A DNA stretch of 64,000 bases from Kitasatospora sp. Root107 (GTDB lineage: Bacteria > Actinomycetota > Actinomycetes > Streptomycetales > Streptomycetaceae): NCBI RefSeq assembly GCF_001424875.1, contig NZ_LMCT01000014.1:8431-72430 (forward strand), given 5' to 3'. The notes beneath the pieces were generated by a model. It had not been told where the DNA came from. It ran no database searches and saw only the letters and a list, made by a program, of their open reading frames with translations. Position numbers and translations under genes: made by a program. Below, in pieces: positions 1-8,815 of this stretch; the stretch's first letter is position 1, and each line of letters opens with the position of its first letter.

Positions 1-1594
1 TGGGCCGCGATGACGGCGCGCCGAGGTCGAGGGCTGCGGCGGCATAGCCCGCCTGGTCGGTGAACAGGACCGCAGCCGCCGCGAGCGACCGGCCGAGCGC
101 CGGTGTCAGGCCGACGGCCAGACAGCCGAGCAGCAGGGCGGCGGGGACCACGACCATCGGTGCGGGCAGCGCGCGGGCAGGGCCGCGGATCTCCGGCTCC
201 TCGCCCTCGCCGGTCGTCTCCGGTTCGCCCTCGCGCTCGGTCGGCCGTGGTCCGAGACCGAGGAAGACCCGCAGGCCGGCCCGCAGGACCGCGCCGCCGG
301 TGACGGCCGAGACCAGGACGTACACGGCGGGCAGCCAGCCCACCTCGTGCCCGACGGCCTCCTCGGAGAGGGCCTTGCCCAGGCCGGTCCCGAACGGTGG
401 GAGTCCGGCCAGCGCCAGACCGCCCACCAGGAACAGGGCGCCGGGGAGGACGAGTTCGCGGGCCCGGCCGTACAGGCCGTGCTCGTCGACCGAGCCGTAC
501 CGGTCCAGCAGGACACCGGTGAGACCGAACAGCGCGGCCTTGGCGCCCGCGTGGCCGGCCGCGTAGAGCGCGGTTCCCGACAGCCCCGCCGGGGTGAGGA
601 CAGCGACGCCGATCAGGAAGAGCCCGACGTGGCCGACGGTGGAGAACGCCAGCAGCCGTTTCAGGTGCCGCTGTTGCCAGCACATGGTGGCGCCGAGCAG
701 CGCGGTCAGCACGCCGGCGGCCAGCAGTGTGCTGCGGAAGGCGTCCTGCGGGACGCCCCCGGGGCCGGAGAACACCGTCCAGTAGATCCGGGCCACGCCG
801 TAGACGCCGAGCTCGACCATCACACCGGACAGCAGCATGCACACCGGAGTGGGGGCCACCGCGTGCGCGTCGGGGAGCCAGAAGTGGAAGGGCGCCATCG
901 CGGCCTTGACCAGCGGGCCGGTCAGGACCAGGACGAAGGCGCAGACCACCAGGGCGTCCCGGTGCCGGCCGGCCAGCTCGCGGCCGAGCTGGGCCAGCCC
1001 GAGCTGCCCGGCGCGGGCGTAGAGCAGGCCGATGCCGAGCAGGGAGCAGTACGCGGCAAGGGAGTTGACGATGCCGAAGGTGAGCGCGCCGTGCAGCGGC
1101 CTGGGGTCCTCGATCCGGTAGCCGGTCAGGGCGTAGGCGGTCGCGCCCATCAGCTCGAAGAAGACGAAGGCGTCGAAGAGGTCGCCGGTGAGGGCGAACC
1201 CGCACATCCCGGCCTCGAAGAGCAGGATCAGGGCGGGGAACGTCCCGGTGTGCTCTCCTGACGGTTCGTCGAAGTAGCGCCAGGCGTAGACGATCACGGC
1301 GAGCACCAGCAGGGCGGCCAGCAGCGCGAGTCCGCCACCGAGGCGGTCGGCGACCAGGACGATGCCGACGCTCTGCGCGTCCAGCGGCTCCCAGCCGCCG
1401 AGCCAGGAGACCGCGCGGCCGTCCCCGGTCCGCACCCACAGCAGGGTCAGGCAGAGCACGTCGGCCACCGCGATCGCGGTGGCGAGGACGTCGCAGCCGA
1501 GCCTGGGCAGCCACCGGCCGACCACGGCGAGCACCGCCGCGCCGAGCAGCGGGATCGCCACGGCGAGCGGCAGCAGGTCCGCGGTGCTCGGCAT
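1..1594 (-). CDS. mrpD: Mrp/Mnh antiporter subunit D (proton-translocating, partial)
   Basis: Membrane subunit of an Mrp-type Na+(K+)/H+ antiporter, related to complex I NuoL/M/N. The 531 visible residues are almost wholly hydrophobic helices; the gene continues past the left edge. Family hallmarks seen are an FFELMGA segment with the conserved membrane glutamate, a LVKAAMAPFHFWLPDAHA segment with its lysine, and a second lysine in HAGAKAALFG. The start is the ATG at 1594, nine bases after the end of the mrpC region, so it is co-transcribed with the E-F-G-B-C genes upstream. Membrane location and family are clear; the ion transported is not shown by the sequence. Confidence 0.9.
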   Translation of the reverse strand, partial: MPSTADLLPLAVAIPLLGAAVLAVVGRWLPRLGCDVLATAIAVADVLCLTLLWVRTGDGRAVSWLGGWEPLDAQSVGIVLVADRLGGGLALLAALLVLAVIVYAWRYFDEPSGEHTGTFPALILLFEAGMCGFALTGDLFDAFVFFELMGATAYALTGYRIEDPRPLHGALTFGIVNSLAAYCSLLGIGLLYARAGQLGLAQLGRELAGRHRDALVVCAFVLVLTGPLVKAAMAPFHFWLPDAHAVAPTPVCMLLSGVMVELGVYGVARIYWTVFSGPGGVPQDAFRSTLLAAGVLTALLGATMCWQQRHLKRLLAFSTVGHVGLFLIGVAVLTPAGLSGTALYAAGHAGAKAALFGLTGVLLDRYGSVDEHGLYGRARELVLPGALFLVGGLALAGLPPFGTGLGKALSEEAVGHEVGWLPAVYVLVSAVTGGAVLRAGLRVFLGLGPRPTEREGEPETTGEGEEPEIRGPARALPAPMVVVPAALLLGCLAVGLTPALGRSLAAAAVLFTDQAGYAAAALDLGAPSSRP

Positions 1595-1603
1595 GACGGC
1601 CGG

Positions 1604-1923
1604 TCAGCCCTTCAGCTCGGTGAGCTGCTGCGGGTCCACCGTGCCGTGGCGCTTGCGGAGTTGGATGACCAGCGCGAGCAGCAGGGCGGTGACGGCGGCG
1701 CCGACCACCACGTCGGTCAGCGCCAGGGCCTGCACCACCGGGTCGACCACGGGCGAGCCGACCGGCAGGTCGGCGAAGACCGGCGGGCGAGCAGCAGGAC
1801 GTAGGTGGAGGACTGGGCGACGGCCAGGCAGCCGACCGCGTGGATCAGGTTGCGGCTGGTGACCAGCCCGTACACGCCCACCAGCAGGATCCACCCGGCG
1901 GTGAGGAAGGGCAGCAGGTTCAT
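1604..1923 (-). pseudogene. mrpC: mrpC-like antiporter subunit C, frameshifted
   Basis: Subunit C (NuoK-like, three helices) of the Mrp antiporter. The ATG at 1923 opens a good N-terminal half (MNLLPFLTAGWILLVG, then SRNLIHAVGCLAVAQS and STYVLLLA), but the frame breaks near 1780-1800. The C-terminal half (VFADLPVGSPVVDPVVQALA to TELKG) continues in the frame shifted by one base and stops at 1604. From memory of the family, a short loop normally separates the halves here, so a small deletion of 3n+1 bases is likely. The start overlaps the mrpB stop (ATGA). Either a genuine lesion that should inactivate the antiporter, or an assembly error. Confidence 0.75.
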
Positions 1924-2687
1924 TCGTCCTCCTGGGGGTCGAAGACCGTCCGGGCCGAGGGCGCGTCGCTGATCTCGACGGCCTGGTCGAGGAACTGGGC
2001 GAGCAGGACGATCACGCCCGAGGCGACCTCGATGCCGACGGCCGCGTTGACCACGGGCACCAGTCCGCCGGAGGAGAGCTGGTTGAAGGTGCCCAGTGGG
2101 AGGAAGTTCGCCAGGAAGGCGGTGCTGACCAGCAGTCCGGCCAGGCCCAGCGCGGTGAACGCTCCGGCGGCCACCGCGTCCGTGGCGTCCAGGACGGCCA
2201 GCGGGCGCACCTGACGGAGGACCAGGTAGTCGGCCGCGACGTACGCCAGGTGCAGGCCGGTGGCGAGCACCACACCGCCTTGGAATCCGCCGCCGGGGCT
2301 GAGCTGCCCGTGCGCCACCAGGTAGCCGCCGGTCAGCAGCGTGACCGGCAGCAGGGTGGCTCCGAACAGCCGGGTGGCGGGCAGCACCCGCTCGGGCTCG
2401 GGCCGGTCCCGGTGCTCGTCGCGGGCCAGGCGCAGCAACAGCGTCGCGCCCAGGACCGCGCCGAAGAGGACGGACTCCTCGCCGAGGGTGTCGAAGGCGC
2501 GCAGGTCGAAGTTGACCGAGGAGACGGTGTTGGCGGTGTGCTGCCGGATCGCCGCCGCGACGGCCCGGTCGCCGTACGGGTGGACGTCCGTGCCGAAGTC
2601 CGGCAGGCCGGTGCAGGCGGCGGTGAAGGCCACCGCGATCACCACGGCGGCCGCGGCGAACAGCCACATCCGGACTCGCCCGCTCAT
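1920..2687 (-). CDS. mrpB: MnhB-domain antiporter subunit
   Basis: MnhB-type membrane subunit of the Mrp antiporter, 255 residues. After an N-terminal hydrophobic segment there is an extracytoplasmic-looking stretch with the conserved VSSVNFDLRAFDTLGEE motif typical of the MrpA C-terminal/MrpB region, then helices including a glycine-rich HGQLSPGGGFQGGVV segment characteristic of MnhB. It begins with ATG overlapping the stop of the DUF4040 gene and ends overlapping the mrpC start, so the genes are translationally coupled. In actinobacteria the large MrpA is often split, and this protein appears to carry the MrpA tail plus MrpB. Confidence 0.88.
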   Translation of the reverse strand: MSGRVRMWLFAAAAVVIAVAFTAACTGLPDFGTDVHPYGDRAVAAAIRQHTANTVSSVNFDLRAFDTLGEESVLFGAVLGATLLLRLARDEHRDRPEPERVLPATRLFGATLLPVTLLTGGYLVAHGQLSPGGGFQGGVVLATGLHLAYVAADYLVLRQVRPLAVLDATDAVAAGAFTALGLAGLLVSTAFLANFLPLGTFNQLSSGGLVPVVNAAVGIEVASGVIVLLAQFLDQAVEISDAPSARTVFDPQEDE

Positions 2688-2989
2688 TCGCGCTGCCGGT
2701 CTCCGGGCTCGGAGTGCCCGGGCGGCGGCTGCCCGTCCGTACCGCCACGCCGGACCTTGCGCACGGTGAGCAGGATCAGCAGCGGGGTGACGGCAGTGCC
2801 CACGCCGAGCTGGGAGAGCGCCACGTCCGGCGCCTGGACGACGGTGAAGAGCAATGCGAGCGTCAGGCCGAGCATGGCCAGCGCGGCGGCCTGCCGGACC
2901 GGGTCGCGGGTGAGGGCCGCGGCGGTTGCGGCGGTCCCCACCGCCAGCAGGGCGATGGCGATCAGGACGTCGGTGAGGGTGGCGTTCAG
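2684..2989 (-). CDS. DUF4040 (MbhD-like) antiporter subunit, probable CTG start
   Basis: Small membrane protein of about 101 residues corresponding to the DUF4040/MbhD segment of MrpA: a helix LTDVLIAIALLAVG, a second helix and the conserved PDVALSQLGVGTAV motif. No ATG, GTG or TTG lies at a sensible place in frame. The best start is the CTG at 2989, which overlaps the mrpG stop (CTGA) exactly as the neighbouring junctions use ATGA and GTGA. The next gene overlaps its stop. The family is clear; the start codon is inferred from the coupling pattern. Confidence 0.75.
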   Translation of the reverse strand: MNATLTDVLIAIALLAVGTAATAAALTRDPVRQAAALAMLGLTLALLFTVVQAPDVALSQLGVGTAVTPLLILLTVRKVRRGGTDGQPPPGHSEPGDRQRE

Positions 2990-3294
2990 TGTCCGGACTC
3001 CTTCGGCTGTGCTTCCTCCAGCAGGACGGTCGCCCGTCCGATCGCCATCGTGGTGACCGTCCCGCCCGCTGCCAGCAGGGCGCCGATCACCAGCAGCTTC
3101 GCGGCCGCGCGGCCGGGTCCGGTCTCCACGGCGAGGGCGAGCACGACCAGCGGTGCGCCCAGCGAGGTGGCGCAGGACAGCGCGTGCAGACGGAGGTAGG
3201 GGGCGGGCAGCACGACCAGGGCGAGTGCGGTGAGCACCAGCACGGCCACGCCGGCCACCAGCAGCACCAGGGCGGCCAGATGACGGGGCGTCAC
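2986..3294 (-). CDS. mrpG: Mrp antiporter subunit G
   Basis: Subunit G of the Mrp complex, about 102 residues, with three hydrophobic helices. The segment LPAPYLRLHALSCATSLGAP matches the conserved core of MnhG/PhaG proteins, in which a helix end with a D/A-P-Y-x-R-L-H-A pattern is usual. The start is the GTG at 3294, overlapping the mrpF stop (GTGA). Length is normal for the family. It sits in the expected E-F-G order. Confidence 0.88.
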   Translation of the reverse strand: MTPRHLAALVLLVAGVAVLVLTALALVVLPAPYLRLHALSCATSLGAPLVVLALAVETGPGRAAAKLLVIGALLAAGGTVTTMAIGRATVLLEEAQPKESGH

Positions 3295-3581
3295 TCCGGC
3301 TCCGGCGTGCCGGAAGGGCCTGGACGGTGCGGATCTCCGGCCAGGAAGCGGGTGAACACCAGGGTCCCGGCGGGGGCCAGCACGCCCAGGACCAGGGCGA
3401 GGTCCTGGTAGGAACTGCGGCCGAAGCCCTGCGCGAGCACCAGGAAGGCCACCGCGACCAGGGTGCCGGCGAGGTTGACCCCCACCAGCCGGAGGTGCGG
3501 CGCACCGCGGGCGGACACCCACATGCACGGGGCGAGCCCGGCGCCGGACAGGACCACGCCCGCGAGCAGCCAGGCGTTCAC
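3291..3581 (-). CDS. mrpF: Mrp antiporter subunit F
   Basis: Subunit F, a 96-residue protein with three predicted membrane helices. The GTG at 3581 overlaps the mrpE stop. The pattern of an N-terminal helix, a short polar RGAPHLRLVGVN loop and a second helix, followed by QDLALVLGVLAPAGTLVFTR, fits MnhF/PhaF. Its place between E and G supports the call more than the sequence alone does. Confidence 0.82.
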   Translation of the reverse strand: MNAWLLAGVVLSGAGLAPCMWVSARGAPHLRLVGVNLAGTLVAVAFLVLAQGFGRSSYQDLALVLGVLAPAGTLVFTRFLAGDPHRPGPSGTPEPE

Positions 3582-4051
3582 GGGCGCCCACCACCGGTCA
3601 GGGCCCGCTCCAGCGCACCGGCGTCGTCCGTGAGGGCGTGCACGGTCATCCGGCGCGGCCCGTCCGGCCGGGCGGCGGGACGGACATCGACCACGTACGC
3701 ACCCGGCGTCGCCGACAGCAGGGCCCCGGCCCAGGCAGGCCCGGTCCCGGCCGGCAGTTCGATCTCCCGGAAGCCGCCGCCGCGACGCCCGGGCCGCAGA
3801 ACCACGGCCGCGAGCCGGCCGGTGTCGGCGAGCAGCGTCCACGGCCAGGCCCACAGAGCCGGTCCCAGCCGCCCCAGGCCGCCGGGCGAGGCGTCCGCCG
3901 CCCGGCGCATGGCCCGCGCCCCGGCCGCACCGAGCAGCGCCAGTCCCGCGCCGACAGCCGCCTCCAGGGTGGAGACCGTGCTGATCAGGACGGTGTTGAG
4001 CGCCATCAGGACTCCCCACCACAGGAGGGTCTCCGCCGCCGCGCGTCGCAT
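3578..4051 (-). CDS. mrpE: Mrp antiporter subunit E
   Basis: First gene of the Mrp operon; 157 residues from the ATG at 4051, which has an AGGAGAGG ribosome site. An N-terminal membrane segment is followed by a cytosolic domain with FREIELPAGTGPAWAGALLS and SATPGAYVVDV, matching the MnhE/PhaE pattern where a short loop TPGT/AxV-D is conserved. A further upstream in-frame start exists but lacks a ribosome site and overlaps the promoter region. The divergent ThDP-enzyme gene starts at 4264, so 4052-4263 must hold promoters for both directions. Confidence 0.85.
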   Translation of the reverse strand: MRRAAAETLLWWGVLMALNTVLISTVSTLEAAVGAGLALLGAAGARAMRRAADASPGGLGRLGPALWAWPWTLLADTGRLAAVVLRPGRRGGGFREIELPAGTGPAWAGALLSATPGAYVVDVRPAARPDGPRRMTVHALTDDAGALERALTGGGRP

Positions 4052-4263
4052 GGGCGCCTCTCCTGGGTGCGGTGCGGCGGATTCCGCACCCGCCAGATGT
4101 ACCGCTGCCGCACTGCCGCACCGCGCCCGCACGCCGTGGAACGGGCAGCCGGCCCGTCACGATCACCCGTCTGCCGCAATCGCCGCCGCCCGGCAGGTTT
4201 TCCGTCGGCCGGGAGCGGCAAGCCGCTCCACCGGAGACCGAACCACGCGAGGGAGGAACAGCC

Positions 4264-6054
4264 GTGTCCACCAAGGTGTCCGACCACATCCTCGAGCGCC
4301 TGCGCGAGTGGGACGTCGAGTACGTCTTCGCCTACCCGGGCGACGGCATCAACGGTCTGCTCTCGGCCTGGGGCCGGGCCGACGACCGGCCGAGGTTCAT
4401 CCAGGCCCGGCACGAGGAGATGGCCGCGTTCGAGGCCGTCGGGTACGCCAAGTTCTCCGGCCGCGTCGGTGTCTGCGCCGCGACCTCGGGGCCCGGCGCG
4501 ATCCACCTGCTGAACGGGCTGTACGACGCGAAGCTGGACCACGTTCCGGTGGTGGCGGTCGTCGGCCAGACCGACCGCAGCGCGATGGGCGGCTCGTACC
4601 AGCAGGAGGTCGACCTGCTGAGCCTCTACAAGGACGTCGCCGCCGAGTACTGCCAGATGGTGACCGTGCCGGAGCAACTGCCCAACGTCCTGGACCGGGC
4701 GGTCCGCACCGCGTACGCGCGCCGCACCGTCACCGCCGTCATCGTGCCCGCCGACGTCCAGGAGCTCGACTACACACCGCCGTCCCACGCCTTCAAGATG
4801 GTCCCCTCCAGCCTCGGTCTGCCGCACTACGCGCCGGTCCCCGACCGGGACGAGCTGGAGCGGGCCGCCGAGGTGCTCAACGCCGGGGAGCGGGTCGCGA
4901 TCCTGGTCGGCCAGGGTGCCCGGGCTGCCCGCGGCCAGGTCGAGCAGGTGGCCGAGCAGCTGGGGGCCGGGGTGGCGAAGGCCCTGCTGGGCAAGGACGT
5001 GCTCCCGGACACCCTGCCCTACGTCACCGGCTCGATCGGCCTGCTCGGCACCCGTCCCTCCTACGAGCTGATGCGGGACTGCGACACCCTGCTGACGGTC
5101 GGGTCGAGCTTCCCGTACACCCAGTTCCTGCCGGAGTTCGGCCAGGCCCGCGCGGTGCAGATCGACATCGACCCGTTCATGGTCGGCCTCCGCTACCCCT
5201 TCGAGGTCAACCTCGTCGGCGACAGTGCGAAGGTGCTGGACGCACTGCTGCCGATGCTGGTCCGCAAGGAGGACCGCAGCTGGCAGCAGACGGTGTGTGA
5301 CAACACCGAGCGGTGGTGGGAGGTGATGGAGCGTCGGGCCGCCGTCGAGGCCGACCCGATCAACCCGGAGTACGCCGTGCACGCCCTGGACCGGCTGCTC
5401 CCGGACGACGCGATGATCAGCGCCGACTCCGGTTCGGCCGCCAACTGGTACGCCCGGCACCTGCGGATGCGCGGTGTCATGCGCGGCTCGCTCTCCGGCA
5501 CGCTGGCCACCATGGGACCGGGTGTGCCGTACGCGATCGGTGCCAAGTTCGCGCACCCCGGGCGGCCCGCCATCGCGCTGGTGGGCGACGGCGCGATGCA
5601 GATGAACGGCCTGGCGGAGCTGATCACGATCGCCAAGTACTGGCAGGAGTGGAGCGACCCCAGGCTGGTCGTCGCCGTGCTCAACAACCGCGACCTGAAC
5701 CAGGTCAGCTGGGAGATGCGGGCCATGCAGGGCGCCCCGCAGTTCCTGCCCTCCCAACAGCTTCCGGACGTCGACTACGCGGGCTTCGCCGAGTCGATCG
5801 GGCTGCGCGGTCTCAAGGCCGAGCAGCCGGCGGACGTGGAGCCGGGCTGGGAGCAGGCCCTCGCGGCGGACCGGCCCTGCCTGCTGGAGCTGCGCACCGA
5901 TCCGGCCGTGCCGCCGATCCCGCCGCACGCGACCTGGGAGCAGTTCCGGGCGGCGGCCGCCGCCGTGCTGCGCGGTGACAGCGACCGGTCCGGGATGGTG
6001 AAGCAGGGTGTGAAGGCGAAGATCCAGGAGTTCCTGCCCGGCGGCCCGAAATGA
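4264..6054 (+). CDS. Thiamine-diphosphate-dependent enzyme (pyruvate oxidase/acetolactate synthase-like)
   Basis: Large cytosolic ThDP enzyme of 596 residues with the usual three domains: Pyr domain with the catalytic-type glutamate in the HEEMAAFEAVGYAKFSG segment (around residue 47), a central Rossmann-like domain, and a PP domain with the Mg/ThDP motif GDG (about residue 442) followed by NN some 28 residues later. This is the PoxB/AlsS superfamily; actinomycete members near GMC and gluconate-type dehydrogenases are poorly characterised. The GTG start has a GAGGGAGGA ribosome site. It overlaps the next gene by ATGA, beginning a four-gene operon of apparent sugar-acid or ketoacid oxidation. 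The substrate cannot be read from sequence. Confidence 0.87.
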   Translation: MSTKVSDHILERLREWDVEYVFAYPGDGINGLLSAWGRADDRPRFIQARHEEMAAFEAVGYAKFSGRVGVCAATSGPGAIHLLNGLYDAKLDHVPVVAVVGQTDRSAMGGSYQQEVDLLSLYKDVAAEYCQMVTVPEQLPNVLDRAVRTAYARRTVTAVIVPADVQELDYTPPSHAFKMVPSSLGLPHYAPVPDRDELERAAEVLNAGERVAILVGQGARAARGQVEQVAEQLGAGVAKALLGKDVLPDTLPYVTGSIGLLGTRPSYELMRDCDTLLTVGSSFPYTQFLPEFGQARAVQIDIDPFMVGLRYPFEVNLVGDSAKVLDALLPMLVRKEDRSWQQTVCDNTERWWEVMERRAAVEADPINPEYAVHALDRLLPDDAMISADSGSAANWYARHLRMRGVMRGSLSGTLATMGPGVPYAIGAKFAHPGRPAIALVGDGAMQMNGLAELITIAKYWQEWSDPRLVVAVLNNRDLNQVSWEMRAMQGAPQFLPSQQLPDVDYAGFAESIGLRGLKAEQPADVEPGWEQALAADRPCLLELRTDPAVPPIPPHATWEQFRAAAAAVLRGDSDRSGMVKQGVKAKIQEFLPGGPK

Positions 6055-6461
6055 GCGGCCCGGTGACGCGCCTGCTGGACAACGTCCGTAACGGCCGGTT
6101 CCAGCGAAGCCTGGCGCTGGTCACGGCGGGCGGCTCGGTGGTCACGGCGGCCGAGATCTACCTGGAGCACGACCGGGCTGGCTTCGGGAACCGGATGATG
6201 TGGTGGCCGGTGGTGCTCGGGCCGGTCGGCGCGGTGGCCGGGGTCGCCGGGGCGTGCAGCGAACGGGCCGCCCACACCCTGCTGCCGGTCGCCTCACTCC
6301 AGGGCACCTACCTGCACGTGCGCGGCATCGCGCACAAACCGGGCGGCTGGGCGATGGCCCGCTACAACATCGAGATGGGGCCGCCGCTGTTCGCGCCGCT
6401 GCTGATGAGCATGGTCGGCGGGATGGGGTTGGTGGCCGCCGTACTGCGACGGGAGGCCTGA
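6051..6461 (+). CDS. Small hypothetical membrane protein
   Basis: A 136-residue protein with hydrophobic stretches around residues 21-35, 50-65 and 115-132. I do not recognise a named family. It overlaps the stop of the ThDP enzyme (ATGA) and ends two bases before the GMC oxidoreductase start, so it is certainly part of this operon. A role as a membrane anchor or electron-transfer partner of the GMC protein is a guess based only on position. Confidence 0.65.
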   Translation: MSGPVTRLLDNVRNGRFQRSLALVTAGGSVVTAAEIYLEHDRAGFGNRMMWWPVVLGPVGAVAGVAGACSERAAHTLLPVASLQGTYLHVRGIAHKPGGWAMARYNIEMGPPLFAPLLMSMVGGMGLVAAVLRREA

Positions 6462-6463
6462 GG

Positions 6464-8815
6464 ATGGCCGCCCGCCCCGAGCGCTTCCCCGGGTACGACG
6501 TCCTGGCGCAGCAGCGGAACTGGGACCCGGCGACGGCAGCCGTCGTACTGGCCAGGACCGGACCGCCGAAGCCGCTGCGCTTCTTCACCCCGGCGGAGGA
6601 AACCACCGCCCGGGCCCTGCTCGACGCGCTGCTGGACCGGCCCGAGGTGCCGGTGCTGCCGATGATCGACACCCGGCTCGCCGAGCGCGAGACGGACGGC
6701 TGGCGCTACGCGGACATGCCGTCCGACGACCGGGCCTGGCCGCGCACCCTGCGGGCCCTGGACACCGCCGCCCGGGAGCGGCACAGCGCCGGGAGCTTCG
6801 CCGGCCTCACCCCCGGGCAGCGGGCCGGACTGGTCCAGGCGGTCCAGGACCTCGACGGTGAGCTCTGGCACGGAATGCCGGCCCGGCACGTCTGGAGCCT
6901 GTGGACCCGCTACGCCTGCACCGCGTACTACGCGCACCCCACCGCCTGGAACGAGATCGGCTTCGGCGGCCCCGCCTATCCGCGCGGCTACCTGCGCCTG
7001 GGCGTCGGGCAGCGGGAGCCGTGGGAGGTCCGCGACCACCACCCCGTGCCGCCCGAGGCGCCGGAGATCCACCCGCCCCGCCCCGCGCCGCCGGCCACCG
7101 ACGCGGGCCGGCACTCGCGCACCCGGGCCGCAGCCGAGACGCTGCGTGCCACGACCCGCTCCGAGCGGGAGGTCCGCGAGCGCAACGCCTCGGCCTGGCT
7201 GCTGCGCCCCGACGGCAGCCCCGATCCCCAACTCGTCCAGCACATGCGCCACTTCGCCGACACCGACGAGGTCGACCTGCTGATCGTCGGCTGCGGAGCC
7301 GGCGGCAGCGTGCTCGCCCAGCGGATGGCCCGGGCCGGGTGGTCGGTGGTCGTCCTGGAGGCCGGCCCGTTCTGGGATCCGGGGACGGACTGGGTCAGCG
7401 ACGAGGCCGGCTCCCACCACCTCTACTGGACCGAGCCCCGGGTCGTCTCCGGCACCGACCCCGTGCCGATGGGCGCCAACAACTCCGGCCGTGGGGTGGG
7501 TGGTTCGATGGTGCACTTCGCCGGGTACGTGCCGCGCTTCCACCCCTCGGACTTCGCCACCCGCAGCACCGACGGGGTGGGCGCCGACTGGCCCCTGGCG
7601 TACCCGGACCTGCGCCCGTACTACGAGCGTCTGGAGCGCGAGCTCCCGGTCGCCGGGCAGTACTGGCCCTGGGGCGAACCGCACGCCTACCCGCACCCGC
7701 CGCACCCGCTGGGCGGCAACGGCGAGATCTTCCTGCGCGGGGCCGCGGCGCTCGGCATCCAGGCCAGGATCGGCCCGGTGGCGATCACCAACGGCCGCTT
7801 CGGCAACCGGCCGCACTGCCTCTACCGGGGGTTCTGTCTGCAGGGCTGCAAGGTCAACGCCAAGGCCTCCCCGCTGGTCACCCATGTCCCGGACGCGCTC
7901 GCGCACGGCGCCGAGATCCGGGCCGGGGCGATGGCCGCCCGGATCGAACTCGGCCCGGACGGCCTGGCCACCGGGGTCCGCTACTTCCGCGAGGGCCGCG
8001 AACACCTGCAACGGGCCAGGACGGTGGCCGTCGCGGGGTACGCGATCGAGACCCCGCGCCTGCTGCTCAACTCCGCGAACGACCGCTTCCCGCAGGGGCT
8101 GTGCAACGACCACGACCTGGTCGGACGCTACGTCATGGTGCAGGGAGCGCCGCAGACCTCCGGCCGGTTCGAGGAGGAGATCCGCGCCTACAAGGCCCCA
8201 CCGCCCGAGGTCTCCACCGAGCAGTACTACGAGACCGACCCCGGCAAGCCCTACCGGCGCGGCTTCACCATCCAGAACATCTCCCCCCTGCCCATCACCT
8301 GGGCCGAACACGTCGTCGCCCAGGGGCACTGGGGCGCCGACCTGCGCCACTACCTGAGCGACTACACCCACTGGGCCACCCTCGGCGCGATGGCCGAGCT
8401 GCTGCCGCAGGCCGGCAACCGGGTCACGCTCGCCGACGAGCGCGACCGGCACGGGCTGCCGGTCGCCGACTTCTCCTTCTCGCAGTGCGAGAACGACCGT
8501 CAACTCGTCTGCGCCGCCCGCGAGGTGATGGAGGACATCCTCGCCGCCGCCGGGGCGAGCGAGGTGATCACCATCGACCGCTACGCCCACCTGGTCGGCG
8601 GCTGCCGGATGGCCCGCGACGAACGGCACGGCGTGGTCGGCCACGACCTGCGGAGCTTCGCCGTACCGAACCTGCTGGTCACCGACGGCAGCGTCTTCCC
8701 CACCCAGGGCAGCGCCAACCCGGCCCTCACCGTCATGGCCGTCGTCGACCGGGCCGCCGGCCTGCTGGCGGCCGGCGCCCGCAGCGGGCTACGGACTCCC
8801 GGGGGCCCGCCATGA
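6464..8815 (+). CDS. GMC-family FAD oxidoreductase with N-terminal gluconate-dehydrogenase-gamma-like domain
   Basis: FAD-dependent sugar/alcohol dehydrogenase of 783 residues. The N-terminal quarter, starting MAARPERFPGYDVL, resembles gluconate 2-dehydrogenase subunit 3. From about residue 275 it is a GMC oxidoreductase: dinucleotide motif IVGCGAGGSVLA, an ADP-contacting VVVLEAGPFWDPG, the GRGVGGSMVHF substrate-side loop, a Cys-rich CLYRGFCLQGCK patch, and the C-terminal VTDGSVFPTQGSANPALTVM motif. Fusion of the small and large subunits is known in this family. A ribosome site GGGAGGCCTGAGG precedes the ATG. It overlaps the enolase-superfamily gene by ATGA. Confidence 0.85.
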   Translation: MAARPERFPGYDVLAQQRNWDPATAAVVLARTGPPKPLRFFTPAEETTARALLDALLDRPEVPVLPMIDTRLAERETDGWRYADMPSDDRAWPRTLRALDTAARERHSAGSFAGLTPGQRAGLVQAVQDLDGELWHGMPARHVWSLWTRYACTAYYAHPTAWNEIGFGGPAYPRGYLRLGVGQREPWEVRDHHPVPPEAPEIHPPRPAPPATDAGRHSRTRAAAETLRATTRSEREVRERNASAWLLRPDGSPDPQLVQHMRHFADTDEVDLLIVGCGAGGSVLAQRMARAGWSVVVLEAGPFWDPGTDWVSDEAGSHHLYWTEPRVVSGTDPVPMGANNSGRGVGGSMVHFAGYVPRFHPSDFATRSTDGVGADWPLAYPDLRPYYERLERELPVAGQYWPWGEPHAYPHPPHPLGGNGEIFLRGAAALGIQARIGPVAITNGRFGNRPHCLYRGFCLQGCKVNAKASPLVTHVPDALAHGAEIRAGAMAARIELGPDGLATGVRYFREGREHLQRARTVAVAGYAIETPRLLLNSANDRFPQGLCNDHDLVGRYVMVQGAPQTSGRFEEEIRAYKAPPPEVSTEQYYETDPGKPYRRGFTIQNISPLPITWAEHVVAQGHWGADLRHYLSDYTHWATLGAMAELLPQAGNRVTLADERDRHGLPVADFSFSQCENDRQLVCAAREVMEDILAAAGASEVITIDRYAHLVGGCRMARDERHGVVGHDLRSFAVPNLLVTDGSVFPTQGSANPALTVMAVVDRAAGLLAAGARSGLRTPGGPP

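Noticed and set aside
347-1261. Long plus-strand open frame opposite mrpD
   Set aside because: Composition is Gly/Gln/Arg-rich shadow sequence; the minus strand encodes a clear multi-helix MrpD with family motifs.
4006-5928. 640-codon minus-strand frame opposite the ThDP enzyme
   Set aside because: Antisense shadow typical of high-GC coding sequence; the plus strand carries ThDP motifs and operon couplings.
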